Shown here in pieces: positions 8,222-16,504 of a stretch of 64,000 nucleotides of DNA. Both the position numbers and the translations under genes were made by a program. Position 1 is the stretch's first letter. Each line of letters opens with the position of its first letter. The notes beneath the pieces are model-generated. The model searched no databases, had not been told where the DNA came from, and saw only the letters and a list, made by a program, of their open reading frames with translations. Source of the DNA: Saprospiraceae bacterium. GTDB lineage: Bacteria; Bacteroidota; Bacteroidia; Chitinophagales; Saprospiraceae. The stretch covers positions 225,039 to 289,038 of the forward strand of contig JADKGD010000073.1 in the NCBI GenBank assembly GCA_016717145.1, given 5' to 3'.

Positions 8222-10489
8222 TTAATAAGTAAAATTTATTCCTACACCTAAACCCATATCGCTGTCGTAATGTGTGCTTATTGAAATGTTTTTTTCAGCG
8301 ATGTAACGAAAGCCGAGTAAGTATTCTTTATCGGAATTAAGCAGCCAACTCATTCGCAAACGTTTGGAAACTGGAATATCTTCACGTGAAAGTTGAAAAC
8401 GAAAGAAGCCACTAAAGTCCATTCTTACGTCTGTAATAATGAGAAGCGGTAAGGTGTAGCGAACGCCAATGACACCTGTGTGCCGATTATTTTTATTGCT
8501 TGATTGTCCAAACATGGTTTTTGTTTCGTCACCAAAAATATTTTTTGGACTGGACATGAAATCAAAGATATTTTTTTGTGGTTCGCCTTCCTTCTTGTAA
8601 TGAAAATCAAATCCTATGTATGGAAACCACCATTGCATTTTTCCAAAATATTTACCAATCGTTGTTTCACTTTCGAAACCGTGTTCAGCATGATAACCCA
8701 TGTGCCACATTTCCCCAATCTGCCAACGTGTGTTTCCAAACATTGCTTCTCCATCACTGCCATTGGTTGAAAGAGCTATGTTTGTCATGAAGTGAAATTT
8801 TCTATCATCTGCAAATAGTTTTTGCCGGGCAAGTTTTGGGTTTGGAATTTCGGGATTTGCTGCTTGATTTTCATAAGTTAAAACTCTGCCCATTCCACTC
8901 ATCATGTGATACAAAATGTGACAATGAAAAAACCAATCGCCTTCTGCATTGGCATTAAATTCAATGGTGTCAGTCTCCATTGGCATAATGTCCACAACAT
9001 TTTTTAATGGTGCAAAATCGCCCTGTCCGTTTAGCAAACGAAAATCATGTCCATGTAAGTGCATTGGGTGACGCATCATAGAATTATTGTACAGAATAAT
9101 TCTAATATTTTCGCCTTTGTGAATTAAAATTTTGTCAGCTTCTGATATTACTTTATTGTCCAAACTCCACACATAGCGGTTCATGTTTCCGGTTAATTCA
9201 AACTTAAGTTCTTTCATTGGTGCATCTATAGGCAAACTTGTTTTGATGGGTGATTTTAACATGGTATAATTCAGCGTAACAATATCTTCTTTTATTTTCG
9301 GATGGTTGTGTGTTTCAGTTTTCTGCTTTTTTTTTGATTTTTTCTCTCCAGTAATTTCCGGATACATTACATTATTCATATCCATTTGATTTAAACTCAT
9401 GCTCATTCCCATGTCGTCTAAATTTCCGTTCATTTTCATCATGCCGTTCATCATGTTCATTCCTTCAAAATATTTCAGTTTTGGTAATGGTTCTGCTATA
9501 TGTTTTATTCCATCACCTAAATAAATGGACGCAGATTTTGTTCTGTCTTCTGCCGTTGCTAAAAATTGATAGCTACCTGTATCAGGTCGGCTTACAATAA
9601 CATCATAAGTTTCTGAAACTGCAATCAGCAATCTATCCACTTCAATGGGTTCTACATCGTTGCCATCGTTTGCAACAACTGTGATTTTTCCACCAGCATA
9701 AGTAAGCCAAAAGTTTGTGGATGCACCACCATTTGATATTTTTAACCGGATTTTGTTAGCTTTGAAAGTTGGGGTTGTTGATTCATTCGCCCCATTGATT
9801 AAAAATTTATCGTAATAGACATCACTCACATCCATTGCATTCATTCGCTTCCATTCGTTTTGCAATTTGGTTTTTAAATAGCCCTGTTGAATGGCTTCAA
9901 AATAACTTTGTGTGGTTCCTTTCTTAATCGCAAACCAATCTGTTGCGTTATGCAACATGCGGTGAACATTCTCGGGTTTGTAATTTGTCCATTCACTTAA
10001 AATTATTGGAATGCCTGGCAAATCATCGATGCCTTTTCTAAAAGTTGTATCATCTTTTCTTTTCAATAGTATCATCGAACCATACATGCCTATTTGTTCT
10101 TGCAAACCTGAGTGTGAATGATACCAATGTGTGCCGTGTTGTATGATGGCAAACCTATACAAGTGTGTTGTATGTGGTTTGATTGGCATTTGTGTAAGGT
10201 TTGGAACTCCGTCAAATTGGTTTGGCAAAAAGATTCCGTGCCAATGCATAGACGTTTCTTCGTCTAACGCATTATGAACATATATTTCTGCCGTATCACC
10301 TTCGGTAAAAGTAAGCGTTGGCATCGGGATTTGTCCGTTTACGGCTATGGCTCTTTTTATTTTTCCAGTGAAGTTTACGGTGGTGTCTTTCACATACAAA
10401 TCATAGCGAACAACTTTTTGTCCTGAAAGATTGCTGTATGAAACAACACAAAATAAAGTGAGAATTGATAATCTGATTTTCCTTAACAC
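8222..10489 (-). CDS. multicopper oxidase fused to a CopB-like outer-membrane barrel (CopA-CopB fusion)
   Basis: A 755-residue exported protein with an N-terminal signal peptide. Cupredoxin motifs are MHWHG (82-85), HWYHSHSG (121-128), HPMHLHGHDF (about 475) and HCHILYHMMSGMG (about 525), supplying the type 1, 2 and 3 copper ligands. A Met-rich insert (about 345-375, GMNMMNGMMKMNG) is typical of CopA/CueO-type cuprous oxidases. From about 560 the sequence becomes a beta-rich CopB-like domain ending GVGINFTY, a terminal aromatic as in barrel proteins. It should oxidise Cu(I) in the periplasm. It heads a copper cluster with a DUF3347 protein, a Met-rich lipoprotein and a Csp-like protein. Confidence 0.9.
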   Translation of the reverse strand: MLRKIRLSILTLFCVVSYSNLSGQKVVRYDLYVKDTTVNFTGKIKRAIAVNGQIPMPTLTFTEGDTAEIYVHNALDEETSMHWHGIFLPNQFDGVPNLTQMPIKPHTTHLYRFAIIQHGTHWYHSHSGLQEQIGMYGSMILLKRKDDTTFRKGIDDLPGIPIILSEWTNYKPENVHRMLHNATDWFAIKKGTTQSYFEAIQQGYLKTKLQNEWKRMNAMDVSDVYYDKFLINGANESTTPTFKANKIRLKISNGGASTNFWLTYAGGKITVVANDGNDVEPIEVDRLLIAVSETYDVIVSRPDTGSYQFLATAEDRTKSASIYLGDGIKHIAEPLPKLKYFEGMNMMNGMMKMNGNLDDMGMSMSLNQMDMNNVMYPEITGEKKSKKKQKTETHNHPKIKEDIVTLNYTMLKSPIKTSLPIDAPMKELKFELTGNMNRYVWSLDNKVISEADKILIHKGENIRIILYNNSMMRHPMHLHGHDFRLLNGQGDFAPLKNVVDIMPMETDTIEFNANAEGDWFFHCHILYHMMSGMGRVLTYENQAANPEIPNPKLARQKLFADDRKFHFMTNIALSTNGSDGEAMFGNTRWQIGEMWHMGYHAEHGFESETTIGKYFGKMQWWFPYIGFDFHYKKEGEPQKNIFDFMSSPKNIFGDETKTMFGQSSNKNNRHTGVIGVRYTLPLLIITDVRMDFSGFFRFQLSREDIPVSKRLRMSWLLNSDKEYLLGFRYIAEKNISISTHYDSDMGLGVGINFTY

Positions 10490-10507
10490 AATAAATGAGT
10501 TGCATTA

Positions 10508-11128
10508 TTATTTTACCGTGATTGTTTCTTTAGTGCTGCCACAACCCAACATTTGTTTACCAAAATACGGATTTACGATTTTTGAATTTTCGCTTATCCA
10601 GTATGCACCTTTTCCATCATTTGCCATTGGGCAGTACTGGTAGTAAACAGTTTCGGAGTTGGCGTTAAATTTTTTGAGCAAATCATACATGGTTTTTGAA
10701 AGCGATATAAAATGTTCCCGTTGGTGTTCCAATTCTACAGTGCTTTTGATAAATTCAGCATGGTAACTTAAATCTTTCATGTGTTTCATCCAAACTGCGT
10801 GTTGTGAGGCATTGAGTTTGTCCATTTGTACCTTGTCAACGTCCTCTATAAGTTTTTTTGCATAAGCGGCTGCACTATCTGCATTGTCTTTTGTAAGCGA
10901 ATTTTTTAAGCCGATGTAATCTGCATACACTTCTGAAATAGGATTTGAAACCGTTATTTGTTCGACCGTTTTTACGGTGTCGGTTTTTGCAACCGCTGTT
11001 GTTGAATCAGTTTTTACAACCATTGTTTCAACTGGTAAGGTTGTTTGTGTTGTTGTGTTTTTTTGTGCTGAGCAGGAGTTTATTAAAACTGTTGCTAGCA
11101 TGGTGAATGATAAAATAATATTTGACAT
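10508..11128 (-). CDS. DUF3347 domain lipoprotein, copper-island member
   Basis: A 206-residue exported protein; a signal peptide ends at the lipobox-like INSC (Cys19). A Thr/Val-rich linker precedes the DUF3347 domain, which is recognised by its helical first half and the C-terminal motif YYQYCPMANDGKGAYWIS, followed by NPYFGKQMLGCG. The CPM and GCG segments may ligate metal. In Bacteroidota this domain is often found with Cu/heavy-metal efflux and CopA-like genes; here its stop lies 18 bp upstream of the multicopper oxidase start, so the two are probably cotranscribed. The biochemical role is not established. Confidence 0.8.
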   Translation of the reverse strand: MSNIILSFTMLATVLINSCSAQKNTTTQTTLPVETMVVKTDSTTAVAKTDTVKTVEQITVSNPISEVYADYIGLKNSLTKDNADSAAAYAKKLIEDVDKVQMDKLNASQHAVWMKHMKDLSYHAEFIKSTVELEHQREHFISLSKTMYDLLKKFNANSETVYYQYCPMANDGKGAYWISENSKIVNPYFGKQMLGCGSTKETITVK

Positions 11129-11146
11129 ATTGATTGAATTTTTATT

Positions 11147-11520
11147 TTATATTAAGATTAACGTGGCGGCACTCATTACCATCATCAAAGCATCTTCAAT
11201 AATGGTAAGGGTGCTCATAGGTAAATTAAATCCTGCACCCAAGCAAGCACCTTTAATTTTTTGTTTGTTCAATATTGTAAGTAGCAAACCAACTTTTTGT
11301 TTGCTCTGCAACTTCGCTTTGTTGTTCAGCTTATATTGAGTAATTGCTTTTTGCTCTAATTGCTTTTTTGTTGCTCACTTAAAGCTATGTGTTTTTTGAT
11401 TATAATGGTAACGGACGTTTTTTTAACTTTTGTATTGGTTATAACAGACCAGGTAAGCAAAGCTGATTTTTCTATAGCTTCACAATTGCCGCACGTTATA
11501 ACTGTTTTTTGATATGTTAG
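11147..11520 (-). pseudogene. remnant ending in a MauE/DoxX-like membrane segment
   Basis: No intact gene fills this gap. In one minus-strand frame (11147 to about 11290) the translation ends ILNKQKIKGACLGAGFNLPM followed by a TIIEDALMMVMSAA segment. That resembles the C-terminus of MauE/DoxX-family membrane proteins of heavy-metal loci, where the usual form is CACLGTVFxLPM. The upstream part is in another frame (68-codon ORF 11356-11562 with a TCGNC motif) and lacks the expected membrane helices. I read it as a truncated, frameshifted remnant. The family call rests on a short motif recalled from memory. Confidence 0.4.
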
Positions 11521-11522
11521 TA

Positions 11523-11969
11523 TCATTTTATTTTGTCCATATCCATTCCATTCATATTGCACATACCCATATCCATCATATCCTTCATTCCTTTAGGGTG
11601 TTCGTTCATGGAAGTCATCATCATTTTACATTTTTTTTTGTCCATGTCGCACATCTCCATTGTTTTTCCCATCATCATTTTACACATGCCTGTATCACTC
11701 TTGCACATATCCATCATGCTGCCCATCATTTTTTCGCGTGTTACTTGATCTTCTTTCATCATATCGCTTGAAGTAGAAACCATTGCTTCACCATGTTTGG
11801 TTTTCATAGCTGTCATTACTTCTTTCATGTATGCATCGTTGTCCATCAGTTCCGAAATTACTTGGGCTCTGCGGTCTGCATTGCTGATGTCATTACCTGA
11901 ATTTTTGCTGCATTGCGCAAATGAAAATATCGTTGCAAAGGCGAATACTATGGATATTATTTTTTTCAC
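11523..11969 (-). CDS. Met/Cys-rich copper-binding-type lipoprotein
   Basis: A 148-residue secreted protein with signal peptide and a lipobox-like FAQC (Cys20). The first half is an ordinary helical region; residues 81-148 hold more than 20 Met plus five Cys in recurring units such as DMCK, MCKMMM (95-100) and KCKMMM (113-118), each spaced by Asp/Lys. Met/Cys/Asp clusters of this kind bind Cu(I) or Ag(I). No enzyme domain is present. Its position between Csp-like and DUF3347 genes supports a periplasmic copper sponge role (inference). I do not know a named family. Confidence 0.7.
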   Translation of the reverse strand: MKKIISIVFAFATIFSFAQCSKNSGNDISNADRRAQVISELMDNDAYMKEVMTAMKTKHGEAMVSTSSDMMKEDQVTREKMMGSMMDMCKSDTGMCKMMMGKTMEMCDMDKKKCKMMMTSMNEHPKGMKDMMDMGMCNMNGMDMDKIK

Positions 11970-12000
11970 TTTGATTTATTTTTATTTTAATTGTTTGGAG

Positions 12001-12037
12001 GAAAAATCAAGGAATGAATGTCAATCCTTGATTTTTC
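12001..12037 (-). terminator. terminator after the Csp-like gene
   Basis: GAAAAATCAAGGA (12001-12013) pairs perfectly with TCCTTGATTTTTC (12025-12037) over an 11-nt loop, 13 bp downstream of the csp stop on the minus strand. It separates csp from the Met-rich lipoprotein gene. Confidence 0.65.
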
Positions 12038-12049
12038 TTCCTAAATAAA

Positions 12050-12379
12050 TTATGCTGCTACTGCAAGCATATCTTTACATTCTGCAGCACATTTGCGACA
12101 AGCATCTGCACATTCTTTGCAATGTTTCATGTCAGAATGTTTTTCACATTCAGTTGCACAAGCATTACAAGCGTCTTCACATTTTTTGCAAAGCGCATCA
12201 AGATTTGAATCAGTTTTACTTGCAGCAATTAAAGCGTTGCAAGCATCAGCACAAGCGATGCAAAGTTTTACGGAATGTTCCATTCCTGCTTTACCTTTGT
12301 TTTCTGTCGAGCAAGTTTCACATGCATCTGCACATGTTTCGCAAGCATCAATGCAATTTTCAATGTTCTTATTTTCCAT
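12050..12379 (-). CDS. four-helix-bundle copper storage protein (Csp-like, DUF326)
   Basis: A 109-residue cytosolic protein with 18 Cys arranged every 3-4 residues on predicted helices (CxxxCxxC patterns such as CIDACETCADAC and CEDACNACATEC). This is the hallmark of the Csp family, whose four-helix bundles are lined with thiolates and store many Cu(I) ions. No signal peptide is present, so it fits the cytosolic Csp3 type. It lies at the promoter-proximal end of the copper cluster and is followed by its own terminator. The plus-strand ORFs lying over it are mirror artefacts of the Cys codons. Confidence 0.88.
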   Translation of the reverse strand: MENKNIENCIDACETCADACETCSTENKGKAGMEHSVKLCIACADACNALIAASKTDSNLDALCKKCEDACNACATECEKHSDMKHCKECADACRKCAAECKDMLAVAA

Positions 12380-13109
12380 TTTAGTATGAATTTAGTTTGG
12401 CAGAATTGCCACTGCAAATTTCTGGAATGTATGTTTGGAAAGCATTACACAATTAAAAATAAGCGTTACATGATTCACAGTTTTTGTTGGCTTAATTTTT
12501 ACAAATCCATTATACAAACTGGACATGTCTCTGCTATGGTATAGCTGTATCGCCTGTGCATTTCATCAGGCGTTGATATTTTACTGTTGCTATGTCGGCT
12601 GCAACTTCTACAGATTTTATATCTGATGTATTATCGTTGCTGTTGTAAGTAAGAAATAAGAATTGTAGCTGCTACAATGGCAGAGTAAGCATTGATAAAT
12701 AAATTATTGAGTATAGCATTTGTTTTAAACTTTTATTTCAATCTGAGGTTTGCCACGTTCCAGTCTGTATGGCAGATAAGGATGGTGGCAAACCTTATTC
12801 GATAAGGTTCGTAGAATTCATCGTATCAAATTTGGATGTTTTTTGTGCAGTGGCTGAAATATTAGTGGGGCAGCTTTTTAATAAAAAAATATATGCAGGG
12901 GTGATGTACTAAATAGTTTCGGTAGTGGTCCCAAAAGATGTCAAAAACGGTTTGTTGAAGGCATTAAATTTTGAAGTTTTTTAAGGTTGGCAGAACCAAT
13001 AGAATTCTCCGCTGTGGCAGACTCACAATCGGTACAAAAGTCCCCATTTTGCCAATCAATGATGGTAATGCACATCTTGGTTTAAAAGGGCTCTGCATAG
13101 AAAATGATG
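12380..13109. other. 730-bp stretch without a clear gene
   Basis: No convincing ORF. On the minus strand an open stretch of about 43 codons near 12497-12625 encodes two CxxC pairs (ICRSC and TCPVC, about 27 residues apart) ending IMDL, resembling a zinc-ribbon fragment; it has no good start codon. A 44-codon minus ORF (about 12947-13078) with FCTDC is also open, but I cannot assign it. The rest is AT-rich and would contain the promoter of the Csp-like gene. Confidence 0.4.
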
Positions 13110-13595
13110 TTACTGGCTGTGCTTATACTCGTTTTTATTGTTGCTAATTTTGTCTTGTTGTATTATTTTCCAGTCTTTATATGTCATTTCAAATTTTATT
13201 TCGCCTTTCCCGTGTATCCCAGTTACTGTCCAACCAGCTTTCCTATAAAAAGCTTCTGCCCTTGTATTAGGTGATGTTCCTAACCAAACTGTTTCCTTTG
13301 TCTGCTTAAAATACCAGTCAAGCATAGTGTCATGGAGTTGTTTTCCTATTCCTTTTTTTTCAAAATCAGGTCTTAAAAACAAAGCCCAAATATTATGATC
13401 TTTCAAGTCAGCAATTGAAAATCCAACAATCTCATTATTAATCTCACAAACCCAGGCTTTGCCTCTGATGGTAATAAATTCCCTGCAGTCTTCATCTGTC
13501 ACAAGGTTTGGGCTAGACAAGGTATTTTCTGTCACAGAATTTCTTACAATTTGAATCTGTTTAATGTCGTCAGTATTTGCTTCTCTTATGGTCAT
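13110..13595 (-). CDS. GNAT-family N-acetyltransferase
   Basis: A roughly 161-residue acetyltransferase using acetyl-CoA. The GNAT order is clear: MTIREANTDDIKQIQIV at the start, the beta-strand IVGFSIADL, the acetyl-CoA pyrophosphate loop LRPDFEKKGIGKQLH (Q/RxxGxG/A type) and TSPNTRAEAFYRKAGW at the end. I choose the ATG at 13595 because the preceding 11 codons from 13628 are not family-like. The substrate is unknown. It stands in a small group with a VOC protein and an AraC/GyrI regulator. Confidence 0.85.
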   Translation of the reverse strand: MTIREANTDDIKQIQIVRNSVTENTLSSPNLVTDEDCREFITIRGKAWVCEINNEIVGFSIADLKDHNIWALFLRPDFEKKGIGKQLHDTMLDWYFKQTKETVWLGTSPNTRAEAFYRKAGWTVTGIHGKGEIKFEMTYKDWKIIQQDKISNNKNEYKHSQ

Positions 13596-13737
13596 ATTTT
13601 CTTCAATTTTTGGCATTGGCGTTATCAACTTTTTTTACATAAAGCTTCCTTAAATAATATGTATTGTTTGCCATGTAACGCTGGAATAACAGAAAAAATA
13701 TACGCATCAATCCAATCTCATGTCTGTAAATAATCCA

Positions 13738-14087
13738 TTATATACTTTGCCCAAAAGTCAACAAATTATTGTCAGGATCAAGTAATGCAAATTCCTTTTG
13801 TCCCCAGGGTTTAGTATGTAATGTTCCGTTGGGATGAATTTCGGTTTTATTGTCAAGTAAAGATTTATATAAATCTTCAATGTCGGTGGTACGTATATAT
13901 ACTTGTCCATAATTTTCTTTTGGGTCGAGGTCTTTAAATTCAAAAAATGAATTTCTACATTATCTTTTGTGACCATTAAATAAGCTTCATAATCACCTAT
14001 TTCTTTAAAACCTAATTGCTTTATATAAAAATGTCTCGTGGCAGATTTATTACGCATTGGTAATTTTGGATGTATTTTTGTCAGCAT
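13738..14087 (-). CDS. VOC/bleomycin-resistance-like protein, frameshifted
   Basis: A small vicinal-oxygen-chelate protein of about 116 residues. The N-terminal half reads KLPMRNKSATRHFYIKQLGF, then DYEAYLMVTKDNVEIHF; after the A6 run at 13942-13947 the frame is off by one. In the next frame conservation resumes with EFKDLDPKENYGQVYIRT, then PWGQKEFALLDPDNN, ending with TFGQSI at a stop at 13738-13740. The pattern is closest to bleomycin-resistance-type VOC proteins that bind rather than cleave ligands. A single missing base restores the gene, so it is probably intact in the organism. Confidence 0.75.
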
Positions 14088-14106
14088 AATTTATTTTTTT
14101 TATTTT

Positions 14107-15009
14107 TTATATAACTGGAATGTAGAAGTCCGCGATTGATTTGTTTTCCGGATGTTCGCTAAAATTATTGTGGAATATTTCAAAAGGATTTCTATCAGCT
14201 TTTTTATAGCCATTTTCGTTCATCCATACGAAAAGTCCATTCCAAGCTTTTTCAAAATCTTTCGGTTCAATTTCAAAATGTCCAACTATACATTTTCCTT
14301 TTTCAATTACTGTCAGACCAATTTCCCCACTGACTTCAACAGGTTCGTTTAAAACAATACAAGCACTCATTCTAACTTTTTCGGGTTCAGTTATTTTAAA
14401 ACTGTCGTGGTAAATCCTTGCCATTTTAACATTGGGATTTTCAAACAGTCCTTTTGGTTTTGCCCATTTAATTAGCTTTTCATAGGCATGGTGTAAACCA
14501 CTCGATCCTATCTGAGTAAGAAAGGCAAGGTTTAATTTTTCTATTTCTTTAATTTCGATCTTTGCATTCATTTCAATCCAATTTTTATGATGATTAATGT
14601 TGCAAATGTAGTCTTCAAATATTGGTCGGATTTGTCCGTTCTTGCTTTCAACTTTACCAATCTTGCTATAATTGTTTGGACTTAATTTTCTGAATTGAGA
14701 AGGACTTACATCATAAGATTTTTTGAAAGATCTTGTAAATAAAGATTTGCTATTAAATCCGTAATTCATTGCAAGTTCAGATACTTTTATGTTTTTTTTG
14801 TGAATTAATAATAAAGCAGTTTTTTCAATTCGTTTGCGATTTATATATGCATTGAGTGTTTCATTGGTATAAGCTTTGAAAAGTCTATGCAAGTGAAATG
14901 GTGAATAATATACAAATTCTGATAATTTTTCTAAAGATAAATCACTATTCAAATTATCGTCAATATAGACAAGGATTTTATTTATCCTTTTTACATACTC
15001 ATCGTTCAT
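14107..15009 (-). CDS. AraC-family regulator with GyrI-like effector domain
   Basis: About 300 residues from the preferred ATG (MNDEYVKRINK, 15009); the 45 upstream codons are not domain-like. The N-terminal part is a double helix-turn-helix of AraC type (LSLEKLSEFVYYSPFHLHR, then VSELAMNYGFNSKSLFTRSF and DVSPSQFRK). The C-terminal 150 residues are a GyrI/SbmC-like small-molecule-binding domain ending in ADFYIPV. This is the Rob/BmrR-like layout used to sense hydrophobic drugs. Its stop lies 20 bp upstream of the VOC start, so it may control the VOC gene and itself (inference). Confidence 0.85.
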   Translation of the reverse strand: MNDEYVKRINKILVYIDDNLNSDLSLEKLSEFVYYSPFHLHRLFKAYTNETLNAYINRKRIEKTALLLIHKKNIKVSELAMNYGFNSKSLFTRSFKKSYDVSPSQFRKLSPNNYSKIGKVESKNGQIRPIFEDYICNINHHKNWIEMNAKIEIKEIEKLNLAFLTQIGSSGLHHAYEKLIKWAKPKGLFENPNVKMARIYHDSFKITEPEKVRMSACIVLNEPVEVSGEIGLTVIEKGKCIVGHFEIEPKDFEKAWNGLFVWMNENGYKKADRNPFEIFHNNFSEHPENKSIADFYIPVI

Positions 15010-15144
15010 TTGATTGTTCTGATGTTTCGTTTTGCAATGCTGACCAACTATAGTCTGCCTAAATCTTGTCCCTCCGTGTCTCACTTTGTGCTTAATACAT
15101 TTTTTGTAAGCTTCATGATATTGCCAAAATATCAGCCTATGCAC

Positions 15145-15721
15145 TTAACAACAATTGTAGTGGTATTATAAAGCCCGTAATAGGTGACATTTTGTAACAT
15201 ACAACCATATAACCTACCTAAAAGCCCCATCGGTCTGACACATTGTCCTTAATGTAGGACACTAACATTTGCGCTTCAAAAGTAGGTAAAAACGAATCAT
15301 TTGGGAGCATTTTAAGCGACTTTAATTTTTCTAACTTCAATAATACATTTTTATTTTCATCACTTTAAATACTTGAATTAGCCCGTGGCGTCCCTTACAG
15401 GGAATGAGCCCGCCTGCTTACCTGACCGGACCATTAGATTTGTATTTCCAATAAATTAATCATATTACAATTAATATTATGTATTATGTGGGGGGTCCAT
15501 GGGGTATCGAAAGTGTTAATTTTATGGAAAAAGTTGAGACAAAATGTGGCAAATTATCTCAGAGTCCAGGTTAAACCTATTGCCTCGTTTTAATCCACAC
15601 TTTGCTCAAAAGGTTAAAAGACAGATAGAAAATTAGGGTAAAACCCATTAATAAGGTAATCGTCCTTCAACTTTACTTATCTTATTTTTAAAACTTGTTA
15701 ATTCTTAAAACCATTTTCATC
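15145..15721. other. 577-bp non-coding stretch upstream of the IS110-like remnant
   Basis: No ORF of note in any frame. A 6-bp hairpin (TGTCCT-taatgt-AGGACA, about 15243-15260) is present. The stretch probably contains the AraC-regulator promoter and decayed insertion-element flank. Confidence 0.4.
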
Positions 15722-16016
15722 ATGTTAAAGTTCACCATCAGTTCTGACATTTCTAAAGACAAAATCAATTTCGCACTTCGTTATTTAAAACGACTTTCTT
15801 CTTGAAAGAGTAGAAGTAAAGCCACCACTTCTTCTCTCAATAAATTTATCAAAGAAGTTTTTGTCATTTGTTAAAGTTTGCAAAAGAAAATAGGTCAATA
15901 CATAAAGTAGATATTATTACGGAACATACAGGTATCTATGGCAAGAGTAATTTTTTATATTTTGCCGGTAGCACTTTGCAGTTAGTCCGCCTGAATACAT
16001 GTCGGCATAAGTGTGC
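15722..16016 (+). pseudogene. degenerate IS110-family transposase fragment
   Basis: The ATG at 15722 opens MLKFTISSDISKDKINFAL, matching the first beta-strand and catalytic Asp region of IS110-type DEDD transposases, then stops after 27 codons. In another frame at about 15910 the conserved ITEHTGIYG motif (the second DEDD block) appears. Several stops and frame changes lie between them and the C-terminal Tnp20 part is absent. It is a scar, not a functional element. Confidence 0.5.
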
Positions 16017-16137
16017 GTAAATTCTGCGCCTAGGAAAATATCATTGAGAATAGGATGTCCACAAAAAGATAAGAACTATGGAGCCTGCTGCGCCATACTC
16101 TGAGCGGGGTCAGCTTTTCGAAATAAAAGAGCGCAGT

Positions 16138-16411
16138 TTACCTGGTAAACAGAATACCTGTTAGTAATGCGCCACCCAAACCTTGCCGCCAGGATATTTT
16201 TGCATCGGGTAAAAATTTGAACATTAATGCAAATAAAAAACTGATTACGCCTAATGATATTATTAAGTTAAGGATTTGGAAAAACACAAGAAGAAGTTTT
16301 GATGAATGGGCTTTCAGAAAGTCACTTGCAGCGGCTAAAACGATGGATATAATCAGGGATATCATGAGCAGAAAGGCTATTGATAATATTAACCCAAATG
16401 AGAAAAGTTTC
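16138..16411 (-). pseudogene. BrkB/YihY-family membrane protein, internal fragment
   Basis: Minus-strand frame reading SPKLFSFGLILSIAFLLMIS, then FKFLPDAKISWRQGLGGALL, a good match to the middle of the YihY/BrkB (formerly RNase BN) inner-membrane family. Its 5' side is cut at 16412, where the IS256-type end begins, so the first codons of the open frame are IS sequence. Its 3' side stops after LLTGILFTR, short of the normal final helices. The gene is truncated on both sides by insertion events. Confidence 0.65.
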
Positions 16412-16504
16412 GGGGACTGTAAAGTATTTTGTGTTTGACGAAGGAGATTGAGAAAAAAGTTAACTTTTATTTCATGGGTCAAATTTTTTTTAAAAATTTG
16501 CAAT

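Noticed and set aside
11514..11771. His-rich plus-strand ORF
   Set aside because: Mirror of the Met/Asp codons of the Met-rich lipoprotein (ATG read as CAT); not a gene.
12052..12389. Plus-strand ORFs of 98-110 codons
   Set aside because: Antisense artefacts of the Cys-rich Csp-like gene (TGC read as GCA).
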